Source of the DNA: Clostridia bacterium
Lineage (GTDB): Bacteria; Bacillota; Clostridia; Oscillospirales; CAG-382
Direction: 5' to 3'
Length of the DNA: 36,499 nucleotides
Assembly (NCBI GenBank): GCA_017629175.1
Contig: JAGBXS010000067.1
Span: 1-36,499, forward strand
Part shown: one piece after another, positions 17,283 to 26,197 of the stretch
How positions within the stretch are numbered: position 1 is the stretch's first letter
How the letters are laid out: each line of letters opens with the position of its first letter
The notes under the pieces: generated by a model
Database searches by the model: none
What the model was told of the DNA's origin: nothing
What the model saw: only the letters and a program-made list of their open reading frames with translations
Position numbers and translations under genes: made by a program

Positions 17283-18568
17283 TGTTTAAGGTATTCGGTA
17301 ACGCATGGAGGGTGCCGGAGCTGCGTAAGAGAATGCTCTTCACGCTGCTGGTCATCGTGATTTACCGACTCGGCGCCAACGTCATGGTTCCCTTTATCAA
17401 CAGCACCGCTGTGCAGCAAATGTTCAGCTCCGCGGCTGTTCAGGGATCCTTGTTCGGCTACTTTAGCATGTTGGCCGGTGACGCTTTCTCTCAGGCAACT
17501 CTGTTTGCTCTGGGTGTCAGCCCCTACATCACCGCATCCATCGTAATTCAGCTGTTGACCATCGCTATCCCCGCATTGGAGAGAATTGCCAAGAGCGGCC
17601 CCGAAGGCCAGGCAAGAATCTCCCGCTACACCCGCTACGTCACCATCGCTCTTGCAGTGGTTACTTCTTACGGTTACTATGCAACCTTGAAGAGCCAGCG
17701 CATGATCGAGAACACCGGCTTCTTTGCGGCACTGGTTATCATCGCATGCCATACCGCAGGTGCTTGCTTGGTTATGTGGCTTGGTGAGCGTATCGACGAG
17801 AAGGGTATTGGTAACGGTATCTCCCTGATCCTGTTCGCCAACATCGTTTCCACCGGTCCTACTCTGGCGGCAAACATGTTTAGCTTGCTTACCGGCAGCT
17901 TCAGCGTTGGCAATGTTCTGGGTGTTCTGGCCGCAATCGTAATGATGTTGGTCATCATCACCCTGGTAGTATTCTTCTCCAACTCCGAGCGCCGTCTGCC
18001 TGTCCAGTATGCTAAGAGACAGGTTGGACGTAAGATGTACGGCGGTGCAAACACCCACCTTCCCATCAAGATCATGATGGGCGGCGTTATGCCTGTCATC
18101 TTCGCATCTGCGATCGTGTCTCTGCCTTCCACCCTGGCTTTGATCATCGGTGGTGGCTTCCAGACCTGGGTTCAGAACTGGTTCTCTTCCGGTAGCGTAG
18201 TCTACGTGCTGGTAATGTTCGTTCTGATCATCGCATTTGCATACTTCTATATCGCAATTTCGTTCAATACCGTTGAGGTTGCCAACAATCTGAAGAACAA
18301 CGGTGGTACCATCCTGGGTTACAGACCCGGCCAGCCCACCGCACAGTACATCCAGAAGGTTGTCAACAGAATCACCCTGATCGGTGCATTGTTCCTCTCC
18401 TTCATGTCGATCTTCCCGATCCTCATGAGCTGGACCAACAACGCTGCACTGTCCATGCTGGTGTATGGCGGTACTTCGGTCATCATCGCAGTTGACGTAG
18501 CTCTGCAGACCACCAGAGATATCGAAAGCGAGACGACCATGCGTCACTACAAGGGCTTCCTTGAGTGA
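17282..18568 (+). CDS. secY: Preprotein translocase channel subunit SecY
   Basis: 428 aa, ten predicted membrane helices. SecY forms the protein-conducting channel for export and membrane insertion with SecE, SecG and SecA. The first helix follows RKRMLFTLLVIVIYRLGANVMVP-like sequence. The plug/TM2 block ALGVSPYITASIVIQLL and the cytoplasmic loop SNSERRLPVQYAKRQVGRKMYGG are signatures, as is the C-terminal block with RPGQPTAQYIQKVVNRITLIGA. Its position after rplO is the usual spc arrangement. Confidence 0.98.
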   Translation: MFKVFGNAWRVPELRKRMLFTLLVIVIYRLGANVMVPFINSTAVQQMFSSAAVQGSLFGYFSMLAGDAFSQATLFALGVSPYITASIVIQLLTIAIPALERIAKSGPEGQARISRYTRYVTIALAVVTSYGYYATLKSQRMIENTGFFAALVIIACHTAGACLVMWLGERIDEKGIGNGISLILFANIVSTGPTLAANMFSLLTGSFSVGNVLGVLAAIVMMLVIITLVVFFSNSERRLPVQYAKRQVGRKMYGGANTHLPIKIMMGGVMPVIFASAIVSLPSTLALIIGGGFQTWVQNWFSSGSVVYVLVMFVLIIAFAYFYIAISFNTVEVANNLKNNGGTILGYRPGQPTAQYIQKVVNRITLIGALFLSFMSIFPILMSWTNNAALSMLVYGGTSVIIAVDVALQTTRDIESETTMRHYKGFLE

Positions 18569-18590
18569 TCTGTTTCGGGAGAATTGAGAA

Positions 18591-19223
18591 ATGAACCTGA
18601 TACTGTTTGGCCCTCCCGGTGCCGGCAAAGGCACTCAGGGCGAAATTATCTGTGAGGCGCTCAAGATCCCTACTATTTCGACCGGAGCCATGATCCGTGC
18701 CGCCATCAAAGACGGCACGGAGCTTGGCAAGCAAGCTTCCGAACTGATCAAGTCCGGTGCGCTTGTTCCCGATGAAGTGGTTGTTGGCATCGTCAAAGAA
18801 CGTCTTGCAAATCCGGACTGCGCCAATGGCTTCATCCTGGACGGATTCCCCCGTACGATTCCTCAGGCAGAAGCACTCGATCAGCTTGGTGTTCACATCG
18901 ACTGCGTACTTTCTCTGGAAGTATCCGATGAGACCATCGTTGAGCGTATGAGCGGCAGACGCTCCTGCCCCGGTTGCGGTGCTACTTACCACGTTAAGTA
19001 TAACCCTTCCGCTGACGGAAAGACTTGCGATTCCTGCGGCACTGAGTTGACTCTCCGTGCTGACGATAAGCCTGAAACGGTTCTGAACCGTCTCCAGGTT
19101 TACCATACGGAAACCGAACCGCTCAAGGACTATTACGCAAAGAAGAATCTTTTGAAAACCGTTGTCGGACAGGCAAGTGTGGATGATACCACCCGCCTGG
19201 TTAAGGAAGTGCTCGGCATATGA
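18591..19223 (+). CDS. adk: Adenylate kinase, zinc LID form
   Basis: 210 aa. Interconverts AMP, ADP and ATP in the cytosol. The P-loop GPPGAGKGTQ is at residues 7-16, the AMP-binding DGFPRT at 84-89, and the long LID carries four cysteines (C126, C129, C146, C149), the structural zinc site common in Gram-positive bacteria. The last four bases overlap the map start (ATGA). Confidence 0.98.
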   Translation: MNLILFGPPGAGKGTQGEIICEALKIPTISTGAMIRAAIKDGTELGKQASELIKSGALVPDEVVVGIVKERLANPDCANGFILDGFPRTIPQAEALDQLGVHIDCVLSLEVSDETIVERMSGRRSCPGCGATYHVKYNPSADGKTCDSCGTELTLRADDKPETVLNRLQVYHTETEPLKDYYAKKNLLKTVVGQASVDDTTRLVKEVLGI

Positions 19224-19972
19224 TCATCTTGAAATCCAAAGAAGAGATTCAGATGATGCGAGATGCCGGACGGATCGCGGCGATAGCACGGGCTGTGGGC
19301 GGTGAGCATTGCAAAGAGGGCGTCACAACGGCGCAGATCGATGCAGTGATCCGCAAGACCATCAAGTCTCTGGGTGCTACCCCGTCCTTCCTGAATCTCT
19401 ACGGCTTTCCCGCCTCCGCGTGCATCAGCGTAAACGAGGAAGTGATCCACGGGATCCCTTCCGACCGCGTGCTGAAGAACGGCGATATCGTCAAGATCGA
19501 CGTCGGGGCCTTGTATAAGGGCTACCACGGAGATTGCGCCGCAACCTTTGCGGTGGGCGAGATCAGCAGGGAAGCGGAGCAGCTGATAGAGGTAACACGG
19601 CAAAGCTTTTTCAAAGGACTTCAAGCTGCAGAGTGTGAGGGTGCGCGTCTCGGTGATATCGGGAACGCCATCCAAACCTACGTGGAATCCTTTGGTTACT
19701 CGGTTGTTCGTGACTTTGTAGGTCACGGCATCGGAAAAAAAGTACACGAGGATCCCGAAGTTCCCAACTACGGCAGAGCGGGAAGAGGTATACGGCTTTG
19801 CTCCGGCATGACCTTGGCTGTTGAGCCTATGATCAACGCCGGTGTCTACTCGGTACACACCTTGTCCAACGAATGGACGGTGGTCACCGACGACGGAAAG
19901 CTGTCTTCTCATTTCGAGAACACCTTCGCGCTGACAGATAACGGAGCCGTGATCCTGACCGATCCCTCGTAA
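19220..19972 (+). CDS. map: Methionine aminopeptidase, type I
   Basis: 250 aa. Removes the initiator methionine after deformylation. The five metal ligands are all present: D94, D105, H169, E202 and E233, in VKIDVGA, GDCAATF, FVGHGIG, LAVEPM and HFENTFA. The substrate-site histidine H77 is in HGIP. The short N-terminus classifies it as type Ia. It is translationally coupled to adk. Confidence 0.98.
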   Translation: MIILKSKEEIQMMRDAGRIAAIARAVGGEHCKEGVTTAQIDAVIRKTIKSLGATPSFLNLYGFPASACISVNEEVIHGIPSDRVLKNGDIVKIDVGALYKGYHGDCAATFAVGEISREAEQLIEVTRQSFFKGLQAAECEGARLGDIGNAIQTYVESFGYSVVRDFVGHGIGKKVHEDPEVPNYGRAGRGIRLCSGMTLAVEPMINAGVYSVHTLSNEWTVVTDDGKLSSHFENTFALTDNGAVILTDPS

Positions 19973-19973
19973 A

Positions 19974-20240
19974 ATGAGCGGAAACGTAGGATGCTTGGCC
20001 CGATCTCTGGCCGGCAGGGATGCGGGAATCATCTGCTTGATCCTTCGCGAGGAAGACGAAAACGTCTTCATTGCCGACGGACGAGACAGAAGGGTAGAAA
20101 CCCCAAAGAAGAAAAACCGTAAGCATGTAAGATTGATCACCGGCGAAAACGGAGAGCCCATTCGGTTTTCCGGCGAAGCATTGACCAACCGCTTCTTGCG
20201 GAATTGGCTGCGGGAACAAGCCGGTCGCGTACAGGTATGA
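19974..20240 (+). CDS. KOW-domain RNA-binding protein (L14e-like)
   Basis: 88 aa. An N-terminal KOW-like beta barrel ([20 protein letters not shown], then [20 protein letters not shown]) followed by a short basic tail. Proteins of this kind, sometimes annotated as L14e-like, lie between map and infA in many Clostridia and Bacilli; their role is thought to involve RNA or the ribosome but is not settled. The ATG is one base after the map stop with no separate ribosome binding site, so translation is probably coupled. Its final codons overlap the infA ribosome binding site. Confidence 0.85.
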   Translation: MSGNVGCLARSLAGRDAGIICLILREEDENVFIADGRDRRVETPKKKNRKHVRLITGENGEPIRFSGEALTNRFLRNWLREQAGRVQV

Positions 20241-20248
20241 AGGAGGAG
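20240..20248 (+). promoter_or_regulatory. Ribosome binding site that sets the infA CTG start
   Basis: AAGGAGGAG begins at the last base of the KOW gene stop codon. Its core ends 6-7 bases before CTG 20254, an optimal distance, and about 21 bases before the GTG at 20269, which is too far. It therefore supports initiation at CTG. Confidence 0.8.
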
Positions 20249-20253
20249 TTGTT

Positions 20254-20472
20254 CTGGCTAAGGACAATGTGATTGAATGTGAAGGTGTCGTGGTTGAGGT
20301 TCTGCCCAACACGGTATTCCGCGTAAAGCTGACCAACGGTCACATCATCACCGCTCACATTTCAGGAAAAATGCGCATGAATTATATTCGAATCCTTCCC
20401 GGTGACAAGGTTACCGTTGAGGTTTCGTTATATGACCTGACACAGGGCAGAATCACTTTCAGAGCAAAGTGA
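20254..20472 (+). CDS. infA: Translation initiation factor IF-1, CTG start
   Basis: 72 aa if read from CTG 20254. IF-1 is an S1/OB-fold factor that occupies the 30S A site during initiation. Read from the CTG, the protein opens (M)[18 protein letters not shown], matching the universal MAKxDxIExxGxVxExLPN start, and has exactly the usual family length. The next usable start (GTG 20269) would cut off AKDN and lacks a ribosome binding site. The RNA-binding segment [17 protein letters not shown] is at about 34-50. ATG, GTG and TTG are all absent between the ribosome binding site and the conserved alanine, so CTG is the only plausible start. Confidence 0.92.
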   Translation: MAKDNVIECEGVVVEVLPNTVFRVKLTNGHIITAHISGKMRMNYIRILPGDKVTVEVSLYDLTQGRITFRAK

Positions 20473-20502
20473 TCTGCAACCACAATGAATGGAGGTATCA
20501 TC

Positions 20503-20616
20503 ATGAAAGTAAAACCTTCCGTAAAGAAAATCTGCGAGAAGTGCAAGATTATCAAGAGAAAAGGCAAGATCATGGTAATCTGCGAAAACCCCAAGCATAA
20601 ACAGAAACAAGGCTAA
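20503..20616 (+). CDS. rpmJ: 50S ribosomal protein L36, zinc form
   Basis: 37 aa. Starts [17 protein letters not shown] and ends HKQKQG. The zinc ligands C11, C14, C27 and H32 are all present. ATGGAGG lies before the ATG. Position after infA is canonical. Confidence 0.98.
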   Translation: MKVKPSVKKICEKCKIIKRKGKIMVICENPKHKQKQG

Positions 20617-20632
20617 GGAGAGAGGTGTAACA

Positions 20633-21001
20633 ATGGCACGTATTTCAGGCGTTGACATTCCTAACGCAAAGCGTGTTGAGATCGGTCTGTGCTATATCTA
20701 CGGTATTGGCAGAAGCCGTTCCAACGAAATCTTGAAGGCGACCGGCATCAACCCCGACACTCGCGTTAAGGACCTGACTGAGGCAGATATTGCCAAGCTT
20801 CGTGATTGCATCGAAAACAACTACGTTGTAGAAGGCGATCTGAGAAGAGAAGTAGGTCTGAACATCAAGAGAATGGTGGAAATTGATTGCTACCGCGGCC
20901 AGAGACACAGAAAAGGTCTCCCCGTAAGAGGTCAGCGTACCAAGACCAACGCAAGAACCAGAAAAGGTCCCGTCAAGACCATCGCGAACAAGAAAAAGTA
21001 A
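20633..21001 (+). CDS. rpsM: 30S ribosomal protein S13
   Basis: 122 aa. A head protein forming bridges B1a/B1b to the 50S subunit. [18 protein letters not shown] opens it, [14 protein letters not shown] carries the helix-two-turn-helix, and [20 protein letters not shown] with the basic tail contacts P-site tRNA. Confidence 0.98.
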   Translation: MARISGVDIPNAKRVEIGLCYIYGIGRSRSNEILKATGINPDTRVKDLTEADIAKLRDCIENNYVVEGDLRREVGLNIKRMVEIDCYRGQRHRKGLPVRGQRTKTNARTRKGPVKTIANKKK

Positions 21002-21020
21002 GAGGGAGGTAAAGACGGAA

Positions 21021-21419
21021 ATGGCAAAGACTACTAAGAAGACTGCATTGAAGAAGCGTCGCGAAAAGAAGAATATTGAGCGCGGTGCAGCACATATCCA
21101 GTCCAGCTTTAACAACACCATCGTAACCATCACTGATACCCAGGGTAACGCAATTTCTTGGGCATCCGCAGGTGAGCTGGGTTACAGAGGTTCCAGAAAG
21201 TCTACTCCTTTCGCAGCTCAGATGGCAGCTGAGGCAGCTGCAAAGACTGCAATTGAGCAGGGCTTGAAGACTGTAGAAGTATTCGTAAAGGGCCCCGGTC
21301 AGGGTAGAGAATCCGCAATCCGTGCACTGCAGGTTGCAGGTTTGGAAATTACTATGATTAAAGACGTAACGCCGATTCCTCACAACGGTTGCAGACCGCC
21401 CAAGAGAAGACGCGTTTAA
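21021..21419 (+). CDS. rpsK: 30S ribosomal protein S11
   Basis: 132 aa. Platform protein near the mRNA exit/E site. Segments [16 protein letters not shown], then [18 protein letters not shown] and the C-terminal [18 protein letters not shown] are diagnostic. AGAGGGAGG lies upstream. Confidence 0.98.
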   Translation: MAKTTKKTALKKRREKKNIERGAAHIQSSFNNTIVTITDTQGNAISWASAGELGYRGSRKSTPFAAQMAAEAAAKTAIEQGLKTVEVFVKGPGQGRESAIRALQVAGLEITMIKDVTPIPHNGCRPPKRRRV

Positions 21420-21440
21420 TCAAGAATAGGAGGCAAACAC

Positions 21441-22079
21441 ATGGCAAGATATACAGGACCCTCTTGCAGACTGTGCCGCAGAGAAGGCACCAAGCTTTAT
21501 CTGAAGGGCGACAAGTGTGCAAGCGACAAGTGCCCCTTGTCCCGCAGAGGCACTGTTCCCGGTCAGCATGGCGCTAACGTGTCCAGAAGAAGACCTAAGG
21601 AATACACCCTGCAGCTCCGCGAGAAGCAGAAGGCAAAGAGATACTACGGTATTCTGGAGAAGCAATTTAAGAACTACTTTGAGAAGGCTGACAGACTCCC
21701 CGGCCAGACTGGTGAAAACCTGCTGACCATGATCGAGCGTCGCTTCGATAACGTAGTTTACCGTATGGGTATGGCAGCAAGCCGTAAGGAAGCTCGTCAG
21801 CTCGTACTCCACGGCCACTTTACCATCAACGGCAAGAAGGTAAACATTCCTTCCTACCTGGTAAAGAAGGGCGACGTGATCGCTTTGAAGGATAAGAGAT
21901 CCAACAAGGAATCTGAGAAGATTAAAGTGCTTATCGAGAATATCAACAGCAGACCCGTTCCCGCATGGCTTACCGTTGATGCGGAAAATGTTATTGCAAC
22001 GATCAACAACCTTCCTACCAGAGCCGACATCGACTTCCCGTTCGAAGAGCATTTGATCGTCGAGTTGTACTCGAAGTAA
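21441..22079 (+). CDS. rpsD: 30S ribosomal protein S4, zinc form
   Basis: 212 aa. Primary 16S rRNA 5'-domain binder and part of the mRNA entry ring; in E. coli it represses the alpha operon. The N-terminal zinc knuckle has C9, C12, C26 and C31, the rRNA-binding block follows, and the S4 domain lies near residues 100-160 with [29 protein letters not shown] precedes it. Confidence 0.98.
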   Translation: MARYTGPSCRLCRREGTKLYLKGDKCASDKCPLSRRGTVPGQHGANVSRRRPKEYTLQLREKQKAKRYYGILEKQFKNYFEKADRLPGQTGENLLTMIERRFDNVVYRMGMAASRKEARQLVLHGHFTINGKKVNIPSYLVKKGDVIALKDKRSNKESEKIKVLIENINSRPVPAWLTVDAENVIATINNLPTRADIDFPFEEHLIVELYSK

Positions 22080-22124
22080 TCGTCTCTGCTACAGAGCCGA
22101 CCATTGAAATAGGAGGTTATTATA

Positions 22125-23075
22125 ATGATCGAAATCGAAAGACCGAACATTGTTACCGCCGAGCTTAGCGAAGACGGAAAACACGGTGTTTTTGTCATTG
22201 AACCCCTTGAGAGAGGCTACGGCATTACGCTTGGCAACTCCTTGCGCAGAGTGCTTTTGAGCTCCCTGCCCGGCGTTGCAGTATCTAATATCAAAATTGA
22301 CGGTGTTCTTCACGAAATCTCCACCGTGCCCGGTGTCAAGGAAGATGTTCCTGAGATCGTGATCAATGTCAAGGGTATTGTTGCGAAGTTGCATTGCAAC
22401 GAGCCGAAAACCGTTATGATCGATGTTCGCGGCGGCGAAGTTACCGCCGGCGATATTCAGACGGACTCCGATATCGAGATCCTGAACCCCACCCACCATA
22501 TTGCAACGGTTGAACCCGGTTCTCCGTTCTTTATGCAGCTCACCTTTGAGCATGGCAGAGGTTACGTTTCTTCCGATAAGAACAAGGCCGCAGCGGAATC
22601 TTCCGTTATCGGCGTGATCTATACGGATTCCATCTATACGCCTGTCTACACCGCAAACTATACCGTTTCTAACACCCGCGTCGGCAATATCACCGACTAC
22701 GATCGTCTTGAGCTTGATGTGACCACCAACGGCACCATCAACGCCAAGGAAGCGGTTTCTTTGGCAGCAAAGATCCTCAACGAGCATCTCAATCTGTTCG
22801 TAGAGCTCTCTGTCGAGGCCCAGAACTCCACCGTTCTGGTAGAGCGTGAGGAAGCAAAGAAGGGCAAGGTTCTCGAGATGACCATCGAAGAGCTGGATCT
22901 GTCCGTCAGAAGCTTCAACTGCTTGAAGCGTGCCGGTATCGACAACGTAGAAGATCTGATCAGCAAGACCGAGGAAGAGATGATCAAGGTTCGTAACCTT
23001 GGTAAGAAGTCCCTCGAGGAGGTCATTCTGAAATTGCAGTCTCTCGGACTTGCATTCAGAAAGCCCGAAGACTAA
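22125..23075 (+). CDS. rpoA: RNA polymerase alpha subunit
   Basis: 316 aa. The N-terminal domain dimerises and assembles core polymerase ([20 protein letters not shown] at about 26-45, then [11 protein letters not shown]). The C-terminal domain (about residues 255-316) has [19 protein letters not shown] and [10 protein letters not shown], the helices that bind UP elements and activators. ATAGGAGG precedes the ATG. It is the usual penultimate gene of the alpha operon. Confidence 0.98.
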   Translation: MIEIERPNIVTAELSEDGKHGVFVIEPLERGYGITLGNSLRRVLLSSLPGVAVSNIKIDGVLHEISTVPGVKEDVPEIVINVKGIVAKLHCNEPKTVMIDVRGGEVTAGDIQTDSDIEILNPTHHIATVEPGSPFFMQLTFEHGRGYVSSDKNKAAAESSVIGVIYTDSIYTPVYTANYTVSNTRVGNITDYDRLELDVTTNGTINAKEAVSLAAKILNEHLNLFVELSVEAQNSTVLVEREEAKKGKVLEMTIEELDLSVRSFNCLKRAGIDNVEDLISKTEEEMIKVRNLGKKSLEEVILKLQSLGLAFRKPED

Positions 23076-23102
23076 CATTTTGTAAGAAGGAGGCACAGAG
23101 AA

Positions 23103-23516
23103 ATGCCCGGAAACAGAAAATTAGGCAGAAACACTTCTCAGAGAATGGCCATGCTGAAAGGTATGGTAACCTTCCTCTTGGAGAAGGGCAGAATCGAAAC
23201 TACGGTCACCCGTGCGAAGGAAGTCAGCGCACTGACCGATAAGATGATCACGCTTGGTAAGGCAAACACCCTTGCTTCTAAGCGTCAGGCACTTTCTTTC
23301 CTGAAGAAAGAGGCTGTTGTTTACAAACTCTTCACCTTGATCGCTCCCAACTACGAGGAACGCAACGGTGGTTATACCAGAGTTCTCAAGATCGGTCCCA
23401 GACGTGGCGACGGTGCCGAAATGGCAATCATCGAGCTTGTGGATGCAGAGGCTATCTACGCTCCCAAGACTGAGACCAAGAAAGAGAAGAAGTCCAAAGA
23501 GGCAGACGCTGAGTAA
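23103..23516 (+). CDS. rplQ: 50S ribosomal protein L17
   Basis: 137 aa. Located near the peptide exit tunnel. [20 protein letters not shown] and [18 protein letters not shown] are family signatures; the late [21 protein letters not shown] is also diagnostic. A charged [11 protein letters not shown] tail extends past the common core. It is the last gene of the supercluster, followed by a strong terminator. Confidence 0.98.
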   Translation: MPGNRKLGRNTSQRMAMLKGMVTFLLEKGRIETTVTRAKEVSALTDKMITLGKANTLASKRQALSFLKKEAVVYKLFTLIAPNYEERNGGYTRVLKIGPRRGDGAEMAIIELVDAEAIYAPKTETKKEKKSKEADAE

Positions 23517-23543
23517 GCAAAGCTTCCGTATAAACGGATTTCG

Positions 23544-23575
23544 GGCGGTTGTGAAAGCAACCGCCTTCTTTTTTT
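23544..23575 (+). terminator. Intrinsic terminator of the ribosomal supercluster
   Basis: GGCGGTTG (23544-23551) pairs with CAACCGCC (23558-23565) around a TGAAAG loop, followed by TTC and a T7 run to 23575. A weak upstream hairpin TCCGT/ACGGA is at 23525-23538. Confidence 0.93.
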
Positions 23576-23577
23576 GC

Positions 23578-23606
23578 TTGCATTGTAACGGAAACTGTGT
23601 TATACT
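23578..23606 (+). promoter_or_regulatory. Sigma-A promoter for the 458-aa gene
   Basis: TTGCAT (23578-23583) and TATACT (23601-23606) are 17 bases apart, with TGT before the -10. It starts only three bases after the ribosomal terminator's T-run. Confidence 0.8.
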
Positions 23607-23638
23607 GTGATCAACTGAAGAGAAGGAGGTGTTGCTTT

Positions 23639-25015
23639 TTGAACCGCTGGTTATATTGGTATGATTTCTTTGACAGAAACGATCCTGAGTCCTTTTTGGA
23701 ACAAATTAACGCAATGGGCACACTTCCCTTATCCTTAAGAGAATTGCTTCGCTCAGGGCAAGACAAAGCCTTTGGCGGAATGCTTCTCGACGTCCCGGAG
23801 GAGGACTTGAACGCACTTTGCCGGTGTACAGCCCGTGCAGGGCTCTCGCTGTGCTTGTTCTGCAGTGTTCCGTACAGTGAACGTACTCTGTACACGTTAC
23901 GGAAATTCAAAAACCTTTCCGTTTATCCGACCGCATCCTTATTGCAAAGTTTGTCGGAAAAGCAACCCGATGTGTCGTTGAACGCACAGGTGGTTTATCT
24001 GGATCTTCCGTTTCAAAAGCGCACCTTGGAGCTTTTTCGCGAATGCAAGACACGTGTAGTGGTCACAAAGGAAGAAAAGTTGCTTTCCGCCATATCGGAA
24101 AAAGGCTTTTACACCCTTCTTGCGGTGACATCGAATGCTGTGCGAAGGGAACCCTCTTCCTTTGAGATTCCTATTCAAAAGGATCCGCTGTTTAAAACCT
24201 TTCCCATTGCGCCCCGCGTTTCAATGCTGGACGACGACACTTTGCTTTTCTGTGCCGCGTATGAACGTTACTACGATCCTTCGGCTTGTATTTATAAAAT
24301 CGTAGGTGCTTTTCCTCATGTTTCGGAGACAAGGATATCTGTTCCGCAGGATCTTATGGCGTATTGCCGTGAAAAGCTTTCGGAAAACACCGCCGTGCTT
24401 TTGCAATACGGGAAAGGTGACGGGCTGTTCGTCTACGGCCTGCACGGCGATACAGGATGCTTGCTGGCCATGGATCACCGGTGGAAATCTCTTCTGCTGA
24501 GCAGAAAGGGGTTGGAGCATATCGCGGGCAATGGGGTCGAGATCACGTTACTTTCTCGGTTCTTCTCCGATGCTAAGCCCCGGGAGGATTTATTTACGGG
24601 CCTCTTGCGAGAATACGATGACACTAAGCTGCCTTATAGAGGCAGAACTGCCGCTGTGAGATTTATGAACGCATTCGCAACCGACGGATCTTCCGTTACC
24701 CAATCCTCCTTGCAGACCTTTGTGGAGGAGCGTTTTCTGATAGGGAATGCGTTGGCGTGGTTTGCGGCGGAAAAGGAGCTTTACGTAGAGAATTTGGAAA
24801 GTCACCTTACCTTCTTGGAGAAGGAGCTTCGTCCGATCCTGAGGCAAATGAGCGAGGGTATCTCCGAGATGACGCCCAAACGCCATTTGCAATGGAGTCA
24901 ACGCATCAATCGCGCCTTTGCATCGGAGGAGAACTGCGTGCAAGCTTGCGTGGAGGATCTCCGCCGTATGGCAACCTACCGCCAATGGGCAAAAGAGTTA
25001 CGAAAAAAGTCATAA
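23639..25015 (+). CDS. Unrecognised 458-aa cytoplasmic protein
   Basis: I do not recognise this family. TTG 23639 is chosen because AAGGAGG (23623-23629) is nine bases before it; an in-frame start at 23597 lies upstream of the promoter -10. The product starts MNRWLYWYDFFDRNDPESF and has no signal peptide or membrane helix. The first half looks like alternating strands and helices with several cysteines (LCRCTARAGLSLCLFC, about 61-76). The second half ends in a helical, charged region (about 370-458) that may form coiled coils. It has its own promoter and the next gene has another, so it appears to be monocistronic. Confidence 0.78.
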   Translation: MNRWLYWYDFFDRNDPESFLEQINAMGTLPLSLRELLRSGQDKAFGGMLLDVPEEDLNALCRCTARAGLSLCLFCSVPYSERTLYTLRKFKNLSVYPTASLLQSLSEKQPDVSLNAQVVYLDLPFQKRTLELFRECKTRVVVTKEEKLLSAISEKGFYTLLAVTSNAVRREPSSFEIPIQKDPLFKTFPIAPRVSMLDDDTLLFCAAYERYYDPSACIYKIVGAFPHVSETRISVPQDLMAYCREKLSENTAVLLQYGKGDGLFVYGLHGDTGCLLAMDHRWKSLLLSRKGLEHIAGNGVEITLLSRFFSDAKPREDLFTGLLREYDDTKLPYRGRTAAVRFMNAFATDGSSVTQSSLQTFVEERFLIGNALAWFAAEKELYVENLESHLTFLEKELRPILRQMSEGISEMTPKRHLQWSQRINRAFASEENCVQACVEDLRRMATYRQWAKELRKKS

Positions 25016-25033
25016 ATAACCGAAAAAATGTTC

Positions 25034-25062
25034 TTGCATTCCGATAGAAAGTGTGATATACT
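25034..25062 (+). promoter_or_regulatory. Sigma-A promoter for the lipoprotein gene
   Basis: TTGCAT (25034-25039) and TATACT (25057-25062) are 17 bases apart. The two hexamers and spacing are identical to those at 23578-23606. The start is expected near 25069, giving a short leader to ATG 25104. Confidence 0.82.
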
Positions 25063-25103
25063 AAAATAGATTATCAAGTAGCATTTTCAGGGGGAAATGA
25101 TAT

Positions 25104-26183
25104 ATGCTTCGAAAAGTTATCAGCCTTTTGCTTTTGATGGCATTTGTTGCTGCACTCTTTGCTTCCTGCGCGGTGGATTTTGCAGATCCCTTGGCAGACG
25201 CAGAGGATGAGCGTACCATCCCTACGGTGGTTTTACCCTCCGTAAAATTGAATCAATCCGTAACTTATCCCGCGCCGGAGCCCAATGAGGCGGTTTCTAC
25301 ACCTATGGACGAACCGCTTCCCGAGCCTGCGCCTATTATGATTCCCATCCGTTCTATCACCCAGAACCAGGAGAACGTGTTGGAGTTTTACGGCGACGTG
25401 GATATGAACGATCCTGAGGTAGCCGCCGCTGTTCAGCAGATTAATGAGCTGTTGGCAGGCTATGATAAGCCCATCGCCTTCTGCGCTTATTCGCTGGACG
25501 GCTCCCGTGCCATTGCCTACAACTGCCGCGAGAACTATTTCTCTGCTTGTACCATTAAGGCGGGATATATGCTGTATTGTTGTCTCGCCATCGACCAAGG
25601 CATCGTCGATCCCGATGAGATCATGATCTACGAGAAGAAGTACGAACACGGCGGCTCCGGCAAGATCAAGAATTCCGAGTACGGCACGCCCTACACCATC
25701 AAGGAGCTGATCCGTCTCAGCCTGCGTTACAGCGATAACATCGCCTATAAGATGCTGGTTCACTATTTCGGCAAGGACGGCTATAACAAAATGATGAACG
25801 AGCTTGGGGTGTCAAAGCTTCGCCTCAGCTCCTCCACCTCCATTTCTTCCGTTTGGAATTACAATGCCAACGCCCGTGACCTTTGCATCATCTGGCGTGA
25901 GTTGTATTTCTATTTCGCATCCGAAACGGAAATGGCTAAGTTGTTCAAGACTGCTACTACCAATACCGCATATAACTACGCCACCAAATTGATCGACGAG
26001 AAGTATTCTCACAAATCCGGCGACAAGTTTAAGCCCAACCCCGTCTATAACGATGCCGCCATCGTCTGGAAGAAGGATAACCCCTACGTAGTTGCCACAC
26101 TCAACGGGTCTGAAGGGGAAGAAGAGGACGAATACGTTGTAGGCACCATTGTCAAATTGATCAACGATCATATTATGAAATAA
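25104..26183 (+). CDS. Exported beta-lactamase-fold lipoprotein with Cys at the nucleophile position
   Basis: 359 aa. Residues 1-22 form a signal peptide (basic start, LLLLMAFVAALF core) ending in a lipobox-like FAS-C22, so it is probably a membrane-anchored lipoprotein. A proline- and acid-rich linker runs to about residue 95, followed by a class A beta-lactamase/D,D-peptidase-like domain. Motif 2 is intact as S210-D211-N212 and motif 3 is K304-S305-G306. Motif 1, normally S-x-x-K, reads C149-T-I-K152. Spacing between motifs (61 and 94 residues) fits class A enzymes. I saw no ExxLN omega-loop motif, so a lactamase function is doubtful; a peptidoglycan-related hydrolase or binding protein is more likely. 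The downstream NagB-like gene follows after 14 bases. Confidence 0.82.
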   Translation: MLRKVISLLLLMAFVAALFASCAVDFADPLADAEDERTIPTVVLPSVKLNQSVTYPAPEPNEAVSTPMDEPLPEPAPIMIPIRSITQNQENVLEFYGDVDMNDPEVAAAVQQINELLAGYDKPIAFCAYSLDGSRAIAYNCRENYFSACTIKAGYMLYCCLAIDQGIVDPDEIMIYEKKYEHGGSGKIKNSEYGTPYTIKELIRLSLRYSDNIAYKMLVHYFGKDGYNKMMNELGVSKLRLSSSTSISSVWNYNANARDLCIIWRELYFYFASETEMAKLFKTATTNTAYNYATKLIDEKYSHKSGDKFKPNPVYNDAAIVWKKDNPYVVATLNGSEGEEEDEYVVGTIVKLINDHIMK

Positions 26184-26197
26184 AGAGGACGTAACAA

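Noticed and set aside
17237-18634. 465-codon open frame on the minus strand
   Set aside because: Lies antisense to secY, has no ribosome binding site, and has a His/Gln/Asp/Cys-rich composition typical of a mirror frame of a biased gene.
20269-20472. infA read from GTG 20269
   Set aside because: Would delete the conserved AKDN start and sits about 21 bases from the ribosome binding site; CTG 20254 fits both length and spacing.
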